From: a bacterium
Lineage (GTDB): Bacteria > Electryoneota > JAOADG01
DNA length: 42,677 nt
Direction of reading: 5' to 3'
NCBI GenBank assembly: GCA_030247525.1
Contig: JAOTSC010000007.1
Span: forward strand, 1 to 42,677
The position numbers were made by a program, and so were the translations under genes. Positions 33,935-41,142 of this stretch are shown here, piece after piece; within the stretch, counting starts at the first letter, position 1, and each line of letters starts with the position of its first letter. The notes below the pieces were generated by a model, which saw nothing but the letters and a program-made list of their open reading frames with translations, ran no database searches and was not told the DNA's origin.

Positions 33935-35584
33935 CTATTCAAAACCGTTCTGAAAAAATCTTATTCCAAATACGCCGCCAACCCACACATTCCGGTACTG
34001 CGAATACGACTTCCGTTCCCAAATCGGCCAACCACCGAATTCAGAACCATCGCTTGCTTTTGATAACCAGAAATTGAGTGATGGTCCTAACACAACTGCG
34101 ATATTATCACTCACTTTGATCGTTCCGGTGAGCGTCGATTTGTATAGCATGCCATCAGAATTGCCGAGTGGAAAATCACTATCGAGATTCACTGCGCTCA
34201 CCGATGCGCCGAATTCCCAATCGATTATTTCATATCGGTAACGTCGTCCGAAACCAGCGCCGAGGAGCGTCGCTTGATCGTTGCCAAGGCGGCTGCCGAC
34301 GATGAGTCGGTTGTACCATTTCTTATTGCCGGAATGCAAATTCACCGTAGCGAATTGCGCTTCGTCGATCATCGCTTCGTATCGCAAACCGAACCGTTGC
34401 GAATAGCTTACTGCGCCAATCAGTAGTTCATCGGCATCGAGCGAATAATTCACGAGACCGATTTGTCCGCCGTTCAAGTGCTTCGCATAGTTCAATAGTC
34501 CGGCGATTTGCAACCCATCGAAATCGCTATGAGCGTAGTTAAACAAGCCCGCTGTATGAAGCCCCTCGGCATCGTCGCGGGTGACATTGCCCACTCCTGC
34601 AACGGCGAGGCCTTCCATTTTCGTAGCAACATTAAAACCGGACGTGACGAGCAAACCTTCCATATCGTCGCGAGCAACATTCACCACACCAGCGCCTAAT
34701 AACCCTTCGACATCACCTCCGGCAATGTTGGCAATCCCGGCAACTCCCAGCCCTTCGACATTATCGCGGACAATATTGAAACCGCCGGTAAAAGGAAGCC
34801 CTTCGACACTATTTCCGGCAACATTGGCAACACCGCTTAAAATCACGCCGGAAATATCTCTTCGCGCAAGCGTTGCGCCGCCAGTCATGATCACGCCGGA
34901 AGTACTGCCATTAACGACGCTAAGTGCGCCGGAAAATTGAACGCCGCTCACCGAACCATTCGCCACATTTGCCAATCCACTGAGTTGAATACCGCTGACT
35001 TCGCCGCCAGAGATGTTACCAAGACCGCTCAATTGAATACCGTTCACGTCGCGCCGAGTTACATTTGCCAGACCGCTAAGTTGAATGCCATTGACTTCAT
35101 CGCCGGAGATATTCGCCAATCCGCCCAACTGAATTCCATTCACCGAGCCACGCACCATGTTTCCTAAACCGGCGATTTGGATTCCATTCGCAGTACTGCC
35201 AACAACATTTGCCCCGAGCGTGAGTTGCGTGCCATTCATCGTATTGCCGACACCATTCAATGCCCCGGCGATTTGGATCGGACCAATATGAAACCAACGG
35301 TTACTCGAACGCTTTTCTTTCACATCTTCCCGTACCCAATTCCAAAGCGTTGCGAGTTCGATAGCGCGCGTCCGATCAGAGCTGCCAGCGATGATGTGTA
35401 GCGCATAGTCGTGCGATAGTTTATCGCCACGGGCAAGCATCGGGCCGATTCCGATTCCTGGAACCAGTTGTACATCGAAGGCGACGTTTTTGTATTCACT
35501 CGAAGCAGCAAAAACAGGCATAGATGTCATGCCTGTCAACAGTAATCCAACAATAAAAAATCCCCACTTGGGTAGCGCGGTCAT
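33935..35584 (-). CDS. Surface protein with sixteen-residue tandem repeats (LA_2272-like)
   Basis: Exported protein of 549 residues, signal peptide ending in VFAA. Residues about 105-375 consist of some 16-17 tandem repeats of 16 residues with consensus (N/E)G(I/L)QLSGLANV...(D/G)V. The first units begin NGIQLSGLAN; later ones begin EGL..AG..N, so two sub-blocks have been separately homogenised. Such 'NG.Q.G..N' repeats resemble the LA_2272 surface-repeat family and should form a solenoid. The C-terminal 170 residues look like an outer-membrane barrel ('LLGAGFGRRYRYEIIDWEFGASVSAV'). Function unknown. It lies upstream of groES on the same strand. Confidence 0.8.
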   Translation of the reverse strand: MTALPKWGFFIVGLLLTGMTSMPVFAASSEYKNVAFDVQLVPGIGIGPMLARGDKLSHDYALHIIAGSSDRTRAIELATLWNWVREDVKEKRSSNRWFHIGPIQIAGALNGVGNTMNGTQLTLGANVVGSTANGIQIAGLGNMVRGSVNGIQLGGLANISGDEVNGIQLSGLANVTRRDVNGIQLSGLGNISGGEVSGIQLSGLANVANGSVSGVQFSGALSVVNGSTSGVIMTGGATLARRDISGVILSGVANVAGNSVEGLPFTGGFNIVRDNVEGLGVAGIANIAGGDVEGLLGAGVVNVARDDMEGLLVTSGFNVATKMEGLAVAGVGNVTRDDAEGLHTAGLFNYAHSDFDGLQIAGLLNYAKHLNGGQIGLVNYSLDADELLIGAVSYSQRFGLRYEAMIDEAQFATVNLHSGNKKWYNRLIVGSRLGNDQATLLGAGFGRRYRYEIIDWEFGASVSAVNLDSDFPLGNSDGMLYKSTLTGTIKVSDNIAVVLGPSLNFWLSKASDGSEFGGWPIWERKSYSQYRNVWVGGVFGIRFFQNGFE

Positions 35585-35599
35585 AGCAATCTCACTTGG

Positions 35600-35914
35600 T
35601 TAGTGGTGGCACGAACAGCCGGCGCCGCAACCGCCGGTTGGTTTACTGTCGGTGGAACTCGTCTCGGACGACGCCTCGGATTTCGCTTCCGCTTTTGCCG
35701 GTTTGGTTGTACCGTTCAAACTGGGATTGCCGCCTTTGTAGTCGGTCTGGTAGAATCCTTTACCATTGAAGATGAGACCGACACCACCGGTAATCACCCG
35801 GTGTACGGGACCGCCGCAAGTGGGACAAACGGTATCCGTCGCATCGCTGAAGCGCTGCATTTTTTCGTAAGTATGCGAAGGATCGGTTTCGCATTCATAG
35901 ACGTACGTCGGCAT
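35600..35914 (-). CDS. FmdB-family zinc ribbon protein
   Basis: Small protein (104 residues) with the FmdB/CxxC zinc ribbon: 'MPTYVYECETDPSHTYEKMQRFSDA' and 'TVCPTCGGPVHRVITGGVGLIFNGKGFYQTDY'. The C-terminal third is a Ala/Lys/Ser linker ending in 'GGCGAGCSCHH', an added Cys/His-rich tail that could bind another metal ion. Family members are proposed regulatory or metal-binding proteins; role unproven. AGGAAA precedes the ATG. It lies 15 nt upstream of the repeat surface protein on the same strand. Confidence 0.88.
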   Translation of the reverse strand: MPTYVYECETDPSHTYEKMQRFSDATDTVCPTCGGPVHRVITGGVGLIFNGKGFYQTDYKGGNPSLNGTTKPAKAEAKSEASSETSSTDSKPTGGCGAGCSCHH

Positions 35915-35955
35915 CTTCGTTATTTCCTAATCTGAACGACCGCTCGAGAACCGGT

Positions 35956-36025
35956 GTAGGGGCGTATTGCAATACGCCCAAAACGCAAACATTTACCAAA
36001 CGTAGGGGCGTATTGCAATACGCCC
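35956..36025. repeat. Two direct copies of the 24-nt palindrome, downstream flank of the transposase
   Basis: GTAGGGGCGTATTGC...ACGCCC at 35956-35979 and 36002-36025, 46 bp apart, both followed by AAAAC. They lie on the 3' side of the RAYT gene; an inverted copy lies on its 5' side (36564-36587). Confidence 0.9.
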
Positions 36026-36040
36026 AAAACATTAAAAGGG

Positions 36041-36550
36041 CTACCCATCAATCCTACTTCGAACAGGGTTATGATTATCAAACTCCCATTTCAATGGATT
36101 TGTCTCGATGTAAATAAGTGTGTCGCGATACTCTTTTTCGTTTCGAATGACATGTTCGTAATAGTTACGTTGCCAAATTTGATCTATTTCTCGATTCGTT
36201 TTAATTGCTGCTTTTCGAGTGACTGCGCCTTTAAACCCTCTAACTATACTGCCTACCGTTTCCTTTGGCGATTTGAAATGACGATTGGGCTCACCGGTCG
36301 TGTCTCTCATGATTCCAAAAACTGCGTGAAAATGATTGGGCATAACGACATGTGCTCCTGCCACCATTTCTTTCCACATGGAAAGAGTAATCAACCATTC
36401 TTGCTCAACAATTTTTCCGATACTATTTGGATAAAAAACGGCATCTCGTATTTCCCCAAAAGTTTCTCGTCGCTCAAATGTACAAATCGTGACAAAGAAT
36501 GTTCCAGCTTGGTAGTTGTAATTGGGCAATCTAATGGATCGTCGTTCCAT
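36041..36550 (-). CDS. REP-associated tyrosine transposase (RAYT, Y1/IS200-like)
   Basis: A 169-residue Y1-family (IS200/IS605-like) single-strand transposase of the RAYT (TnpA-REP) type. The HUH metal site is 'VMPNHFHAVFGI'; the catalytic tyrosine is expected in 'WQRNYYEHVIRNEKEYRD'. It begins 'MERRSIRLPNYNYQAGTFFVTICTFERRETFG', typical of the family, and ends 'IETNPLKWEFDN'. RAYTs are single-copy, domesticated enzymes thought to move short REP palindromes. Here, identical 24-nt palindromes flank it on both sides in opposite orientation (two at 35956-36025, one at 36564-36587), so it fits. No IS ends or second ORF (TnpB) are present. It appears intact. Confidence 0.9.
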   Translation of the reverse strand: MERRSIRLPNYNYQAGTFFVTICTFERRETFGEIRDAVFYPNSIGKIVEQEWLITLSMWKEMVAGAHVVMPNHFHAVFGIMRDTTGEPNRHFKSPKETVGSIVRGFKGAVTRKAAIKTNREIDQIWQRNYYEHVIRNEKEYRDTLIYIETNPLKWEFDNHNPVRSRIDG

Positions 36551-36563
36551 TACAAGCTCCCAT

Positions 36564-36638
36564 GGGCGTATTGCAATACGCCCCTACGGTTGCGATAGTC
36601 ATTGCAGTCAGGGGCGCACACAGAATGCACACCCCTAC
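36564..36638. repeat. Inverted palindrome copies, upstream flank of the transposase
   Basis: GGGCGTATTGC...CCCCTAC at 36564-36587 is the exact inverted counterpart of the copies at 35956 and 36002. A degenerate relative (GGGGCGCACACA...CACCCCTAC) follows at 36611-36638. Head-to-head placement around the RAYT gene is typical of REP/BIME arrays. Confidence 0.85.
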
Positions 36639-36649
36639 CGCCGTTGTTC

Positions 36650-37090
36650 TTAATTCGTCTGGATGGTGATTTCGCGTGGTTTCGCTTCTTCCGCTTTCGG
36701 CAACGTTACCGTCAATACGCCATCGGTCATCTTCGCAGCAATCTTGCTCGCATCGACGTTACTCGGCAACGTTAACGACCGGCTGAATTTTCCGAACCGG
36801 CGTTCCAATACGTGATAGGTATCGCCGTCCTGTTTCGCCTCTTCGGTACGCTCGCCGCTGACGGTCAAGACATTTTCCCGCAGCGTGATCTTGATTTCTT
36901 CTTTTCGGATGCCGGGCAAATCGAGCCGTACGCGATAATTCTCTTTGTCTTCCACGACGTCGATCCGGGGCGACCACAATGCTTCCACGTCTTCCGCCGG
37001 GCTCTCGCCAAAGAAGTTGTTAAAGAGACGATTCATTTCCTGCTGCACCGATAGCATATCACGGCGTGGTAACCAACGAACTAATGTCAT
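36650..37090 (-). CDS. Hsp20 small heat-shock protein
   Basis: Cytosolic holdase chaperone, 146 residues in this call. The ATG at 37090 (MTLVRWLPRRD) is chosen because AAGGAGG lies seven bases upstream; the ATG at 37096 is one base from it. Alpha-crystallin domain: 'PRIDVVEDKENYRVRLDLPGIRKEEIKITL', 'NVLTVSGERTEEAKQ', 'FGKFSRSLTLPSNVDASKI', 'GVLTVTLPKAEEAKPREI' (the last includes the I-x-I-like tail). About 130 nt upstream lies a CIRCE-like inverted repeat that encloses a perfect sigma-54 -24/-12 match. It is the last gene before a large divergent region. Confidence 0.96.
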   Translation of the reverse strand: MTLVRWLPRRDMLSVQQEMNRLFNNFFGESPAEDVEALWSPRIDVVEDKENYRVRLDLPGIRKEEIKITLRENVLTVSGERTEEAKQDGDTYHVLERRFGKFSRSLTLPSNVDASKIAAKMTDGVLTVTLPKAEEAKPREITIQTN

Positions 37091-37558
37091 TTTCATTCCT
37101 CCTTGTGTAACACCGATCGCTTAGGTTGATGGACACCCATGCATATTTTTAGGAACCCATTGGGATCGTCACCGAAACAGGATCGGTACTGAGGGCGGTG
37201 GCGACCCACCGGAGGAATTAGCAATCGCCGTGCCAGACTGCTAAAGTATGAGTTTTCAAGGTATTCTCCAAACCGAATCGGAGCTATAAACTCGCAAACT
37301 GTTGTATCGATTGCCAGATTGTCATTATTTCATGCCATTTTGTCTTTATTTTGCATGTCATTGTGGCATAGAGTGTCAGTAGTCAAAGTACTACGATTGA
37401 CTGGTTACTCAGAGGATTGGGAAAATGTCGGCGACAACAACGTGATAATGTGATACAACTCCTTTCGCATCAATTGCCAAGTTCGTATCTTTCACTATCT
37501 ACTTCCCGAACTCTACAAGAGAGTTCGAAGCATTCTTCTACATCTGAAAGGATAAGCG
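37091..37558. other. 468-nt divergent regulatory region
   Basis: Lies between hsp20 (minus) and the large lipoprotein (plus). It holds the hsp20 leader and the sigma-54/CIRCE-like site at 37218-37244. The plus-strand side, 37245-37558, has AAAGGA before the lipoprotein ATG but no certain promoter. No other feature is seen. Confidence 0.7.
37218..37244 (-). promoter_or_regulatory. CIRCE-like operator enclosing a perfect sigma-54 promoter match
   Basis: On the minus strand TTAGCAGTC, nine bases, GATTGCTAA; CIRCE is TTAGCACTC-N9-GAGTGCTAA, so each half differs by one base. Inside the same span TGGCACG-N4-TTGCT (37220-37235) matches the sigma-54 -24/-12 consensus at all twelve defined bases. The start site would be about 37209, giving a leader of about 120 nt to the hsp20 ATG. 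Confidence 0.65.
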
Positions 37559-39268
37559 ATGAGCGCTGCCAGTCTTTTCCGGAAATTTCTTCTCACTGCA
37601 ATGACAATCGCAGCTTTGGCATTCGTTGTCGGTTGCGATGGTGATTCCGAAGAGAACAACAACAACAATAACGCCGGGGGATTCCCCACTGAGTTGGTCG
37701 GTACTTGGCTCGCGAAATTGGACGCCACCCAAATCGGCGCCAGTGCCTATACCGGGGGACTTTCTTCCGATAATGGACAATTGATTATTCGCTCCGATGC
37801 GACTTGGCGCCACTCCAGCGTTGATAACGGTATCACTTATGCCGATGCCGGACATGCGCGTTGGATCGCGCCCAGCACATTGGTAATCTACTTGGACACC
37901 GTTGCGACTGGTTCTGATATGAGTGTCGGCGATTCCGTGTACCTAACAACTTATTACACCAATGAAGTGTTGGTGGTTGGAATGCCCAGCGAAGCGAATG
38001 CCTCTTATCTCAATTGGGAATTGTATGGGAAGCAGGGTTTATCGATGGGTGTGATTGCCGGGATCTGTGTCAATCCGGCACGAGCGACATTGGGGAATGT
38101 CCCGATTACCGCCGCTTTGCCGAATTCGACCGCCGTTCGCGATACGACCAATGCCTACGGTTTCTTCTATTTCTCGAGTTTGACGAACGGCACTTATACG
38201 GTCTCCGGTACCTACAATGGCATTACCGAAACTCGTACCGTACAAATCGCTCCGGGTGTGATATCGCCGATGATGTTGACGTTTACCGGCGGTACCGTCA
38301 CTACGGGCAGTATCACTGGACGGGTTTTCAATTCAAATGATTCGACGGCGCTATCTGGCGTGACAATTACTCCCGATGGCGGAAGCGCTGCCACGACCGA
38401 TGCGAATGGCGATTATACGATTACCGGACTGACGACGGGAATGCGTTTCTTCACCATCACGAAGACCGGGTATCTCGATAGTTATGCCGCCGTATTCATT
38501 ACCGCCAATCAGACAATTACCCAGAATTTCTTCTTAGCGCCAACCAATGCCGGGCCAGGTACGGTCACTGGTGAAGTGCGCGATGCAGTTTCTGGTGATG
38601 CGATAAGCGGTGCCACCGTCGCTGCCGAAAACGGTCAACAGACCACTACCAATGCAAGCGGTCAATACACCTTAACGGTTAGTGCGGGAACCCGCGCCAT
38701 CAGTGCGGCAAAGACCGGCTACTATGGCAGCAATGCCACCTTGATCCGGGTAGTCACCGGACAAACCTACACGCAAAACTTCACGCTCTCGCCGGAAATC
38801 ACCGGAGGCAGTGGTCAGATGCGATTGGTGTTACGGTGGGCAACCACGCCGCGCGATCTCGATAGCTATCTGCGCGTCCCAGGCGTGAGTACGCCGGTGT
38901 ACTACGGGAGTCATGGCGACTCTACGGCATCGCCGTTTGCTCGGCTCGATGTCGACGATACCAGCGGCGAAGGTCCGGAAACGATTACGATTTATCAATT
39001 CCTGACCGGCACCTATCAGTATTACATCCATAATTACTCTGGTTCGCCCGACATTACTGCCAGTGGAGCAGTTGCGATGATTTATGGCGATGGTGGATTA
39101 TTGCAACAATTCACTATTCCAACGACGCCATCATCTGGTATGCGTTACTGGTACATCTGTGATATCGATGGTGCGACTGGCGCAATCACCGTTCACAATA
39201 CGCTGCAGTCCGCAGCCCCGACTGGTCCCGACGGCAAGCAACCGTTACTAATGGCGAAGAAGTACTAA
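37559..39268 (+). CDS. Large surface lipoprotein with carboxypeptidase-regulatory domains
   Basis: A 569-residue lipoprotein: signal MSAASLFRKFLLTAMTIAALAFVVGC, lipidated Cys, then an Asn-rich spacer ('EENNNNNNAGG'). An N-terminal lipocalin-like region is suggested by 'ELVGTWLAKLDATQIGASAYTGG' (inference). Three carboxypeptidase-regulatory-like domains follow: 'GICVNPARATLGNVPI', 'ITGRVFNSNDSTALSGVTI' and 'VTGEVRDAVSGDAISGATV'. The C-terminal domain 'MRLVLRWATTPRDLDSYLRVPG' is of the DUF2135/YfaP kind. Function unknown; probably an exposed structural or adhesion protein. AAAGGA with good spacing precedes the ATG. A weak hairpin (CAGCCGG...CCGGCTG, 39341-39364) follows. Confidence 0.85.
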   Translation: MSAASLFRKFLLTAMTIAALAFVVGCDGDSEENNNNNNAGGFPTELVGTWLAKLDATQIGASAYTGGLSSDNGQLIIRSDATWRHSSVDNGITYADAGHARWIAPSTLVIYLDTVATGSDMSVGDSVYLTTYYTNEVLVVGMPSEANASYLNWELYGKQGLSMGVIAGICVNPARATLGNVPITAALPNSTAVRDTTNAYGFFYFSSLTNGTYTVSGTYNGITETRTVQIAPGVISPMMLTFTGGTVTTGSITGRVFNSNDSTALSGVTITPDGGSAATTDANGDYTITGLTTGMRFFTITKTGYLDSYAAVFITANQTITQNFFLAPTNAGPGTVTGEVRDAVSGDAISGATVAAENGQQTTTNASGQYTLTVSAGTRAISAAKTGYYGSNATLIRVVTGQTYTQNFTLSPEITGGSGQMRLVLRWATTPRDLDSYLRVPGVSTPVYYGSHGDSTASPFARLDVDDTSGEGPETITIYQFLTGTYQYYIHNYSGSPDITASGAVAMIYGDGGLLQQFTIPTTPSSGMRYWYICDIDGATGAITVHNTLQSAAPTGPDGKQPLLMAKKY

Positions 39269-39340
39269 CGTACAATCGCGAGTCGCGTAACAGCGCACAA
39301 CATTGTTACGCGCGACACGCAACCCATCCATACAACACAA

Positions 39341-39367
39341 CAGCCGGGCAGAAATGTCCGGCTGTTT
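39341..39367 (+). terminator. Hairpin after the lipoprotein gene
   Basis: CAGCCGG (39341-39347), loop of ten bases, CCGGCTG (39358-39364), then TTTGG. Weak terminator, 72 nt after the stop codon. Confidence 0.45.
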
Positions 39368-39494
39368 GGTGATGTGAATCGTTAGGGCGGCTTTCAATTC
39401 ATAGTGAATAGGCCTATAAAAGCAACAACTTTGCACTGACTTCGATAAAAATTTGGATTGAGCAAACACAGGGTACGCCCTTTCACACGAGTTT

Positions 39495-40772
39495 CTACCC
39501 GACTACTTTCCCTACCACTTCCCCGAATCCAATCCGGTAAGATTGCCCTTGGCAGTAGCCGCGAATCGCAAGAGTGTCGCCATCCTGGAGAAAGCTCCGT
39601 TGCTCGCCATTCGATAGCGTTAACGGTTCAGTGCCACGCCACGATAATTCCAACATACTACCCCGCGCATCGGGCGTCGGACCGCTGATTGTGCCGGACG
39701 CAAGCAAATCGCCGGGGCGGAGGTTGCAACCGGTAATCGTATGGTGCGCGATGTGTTGCGCGACGTTCCAATAGAGATGTTTATAATTCGATTGCGCGAT
39801 TTTCTCCGGGGCATTCATCGTTGCAGTCTGGAGCAATACATCCAGTGTGATATCGAAGGTGGAATTGCCATTGGTGCGGAGATACGGTAACGGTTCCGGG
39901 TCTTGCTGAGGCCCCTCACAACGGAACGGCGCCAGCGCCTCCATCGTCACCACCCACGGGGAAATCGACGTCGCAAAATTCTTGGCAAGGAATGGTCCAA
40001 GTGGCACATACTCCCACGCCTGAATGTCTCGCGCACTCCAATCGTTCACCAATACAAAACCGAAGATTTTTTCTTCCGCTTCCGTAGTAGGAATTGGTTC
40101 GCCGAGCTTGTTACCCGTCCCGATAAAAAATCCCATTTCCAATTCAAAATCGAGTTGTTTGGTCGGCCCAAATTGCGGCATAGAATCATTCGCCCCTTTT
40201 GTTTGTCCTTGTGGACGAGCGATGGGTTCCCCACTCACCACAATCGAACTCGCCCGCCCGTGGTAGCCAACCGGCAGGTGGAGCCAATTCGGCATCAACG
40301 CGTTTTCCTTGCCCCGGAACATAATGCCGACATTCGTCGCATGTTCGCGCGAGGAGTAGAAGTCGGTGTAATCGCCAATGTCGACTGGGAGCATCATTTC
40401 GACTTCGTCGAGCCGATAGAGCACCGCTTCGCGTAAATCGGGATTGTCGCGGAGGGTGGGGCAGTCGTCACGCAGCAGCCGGCTCAAGGTATCACGCGCC
40501 TCTTGCCACGCTGCTTTTCCGCAAGCCATGAATTCGTTGAGCGTCGGTTGCGCGAAGATCGTTTTCCCCAGCAATTCAGGCGTATCGAAATAGCCGTACT
40601 CTTCCAAGCGGGCGAGATTGATCACCGTATCGCCGACAATCGAGACGACAAACCGCTCATCGTCGCAGCATCCGGCTTTCCGGGCAACGCCGTACGGGAG
40701 GTTCTGAATCGGGAAATCGGAATCCGGTGCAACCGGAAGAAACGATTTTAATGTCGGATCGGTGGTATTCAT
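39495..40772 (-). CDS. fahA: Fumarylacetoacetase
   Basis: Last step of tyrosine/homogentisate catabolism: hydrolyses 4-fumarylacetoacetate to fumarate and acetoacetate; cytosolic, 425 residues. The full-length family signatures are present: an N-terminal SH3-like part ('SDFPIQNLPYGVARK', 'RFVVSIVGDTVINLARL'), then the catalytic region with D137 and H144 ('YTDFYSSREHATNVG'), 'GRASSIVVSG', metal ligands around 'LDFELEMGFFIG' and 'LVNDWSARDIQAWEYVPLGPFLAKNF', and 'NLRPGDLLASGTISGP'. No other gene of tyrosine degradation is adjacent. AAGAGAATC-type weak ribosome binding site. A palindrome cluster lies just upstream. Confidence 0.97.
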   Translation of the reverse strand: MNTTDPTLKSFLPVAPDSDFPIQNLPYGVARKAGCCDDERFVVSIVGDTVINLARLEEYGYFDTPELLGKTIFAQPTLNEFMACGKAAWQEARDTLSRLLRDDCPTLRDNPDLREAVLYRLDEVEMMLPVDIGDYTDFYSSREHATNVGIMFRGKENALMPNWLHLPVGYHGRASSIVVSGEPIARPQGQTKGANDSMPQFGPTKQLDFELEMGFFIGTGNKLGEPIPTTEAEEKIFGFVLVNDWSARDIQAWEYVPLGPFLAKNFATSISPWVVTMEALAPFRCEGPQQDPEPLPYLRTNGNSTFDITLDVLLQTATMNAPEKIAQSNYKHLYWNVAQHIAHHTITGCNLRPGDLLASGTISGPTPDARGSMLELSWRGTEPLTLSNGEQRSFLQDGDTLAIRGYCQGQSYRIGFGEVVGKVVG

Positions 40773-40796
40773 GATTCTCTTTCAATTCTTTCTTTT

Positions 40797-41016
40797 GGGT
40801 ACCGACAGGTCTCCAGACCTGTGATAGGTAGCGACAGGCATCCCCGCCTGTTTCGTAGGGGTCGAAATGCTTCGATCCGCAACAATAAACCGGGCGCAAG
40901 CGTTTGCGCCTCTACAGTTAGTGGATACGGGCTTCCAAGCCCGTAACAATTATTGGGTACCGACAGGTCTCCAGACCTGTAAAAAATTACGCAATTCTGG
41001 AGAATTGCAGGTACCC
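40797..41016. repeat. Cluster of palindromic elements upstream of fahA
   Basis: Units in order: GGGTACC then stem ACAGGTCT-CC-AGACCTGT (40797-40822); ACAGGC...GCCTGT (40832-40852); GTAGGGGTCGAA...TTCGATCC (40856-40878); GGCGCAA...TTGCGCC followed by TCTAC (40892-40915); ACGGGCTT-CC-AAGCCCGT followed by AAC (40926-40947); GGGTACC with stem ACAGGTCT/AGACCTGT again (40955-40980); and, inverted, GCAATTCT-GG-AGAATTGC ending in GGTACCC (40991-41016). The subtypes match those at 14450-14558. Confidence 0.8.
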
Positions 41017-41078
41017 ATTCGAGAAGATAATACGAGAAAATTGATATGTGCACACTGTAACTCCGTTAACCAATAAGA

Positions 41079-41104
41079 AAGGGCGCACAATTGTGCGCCC
41101 TTAC
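41079..41104 (-). terminator. Perfect palindrome, likely terminator of the CoA-transferase-family gene
   Basis: AAGGGCGCACA and TGTGCGCCCTT form a near-perfect 11-bp stem. On the minus strand it is followed by TCTTATTGG, 39 nt past the stop codon. It also resembles the palindrome superfamily (ends CCCTTAC). Confidence 0.5.
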
Positions 41105-41142
41105 CTAACACCTAACACCCAAAACCTAACACCTACTTTCTG

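Larger units (their letters stand above)
40773..41142. other. Gene-free region filled with palindromic elements
   Basis: A 370-nt gap between fahA and the CoA-transferase-family gene, both on the minus strand. It contains the palindrome cluster 40797-41016, an A/T-rich stretch, a perfect palindrome at 41079-41104, and a short C-rich tract of CCTAACA-like heptamers (41102-41134). No promoter is certain. Confidence 0.75.

Noticed and set aside
36041-36550. Complete IS200/IS605 insertion sequence
   Set aside because: There is no TnpB and no defined left/right IS ends; the flanking 24-nt palindromes also occur away from the gene, which fits a RAYT/REP system better.
40797-41016. Possible CRISPR array
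   Set aside because: The units are short, palindromic, of several different sequences and unevenly spaced; no cas gene is present.
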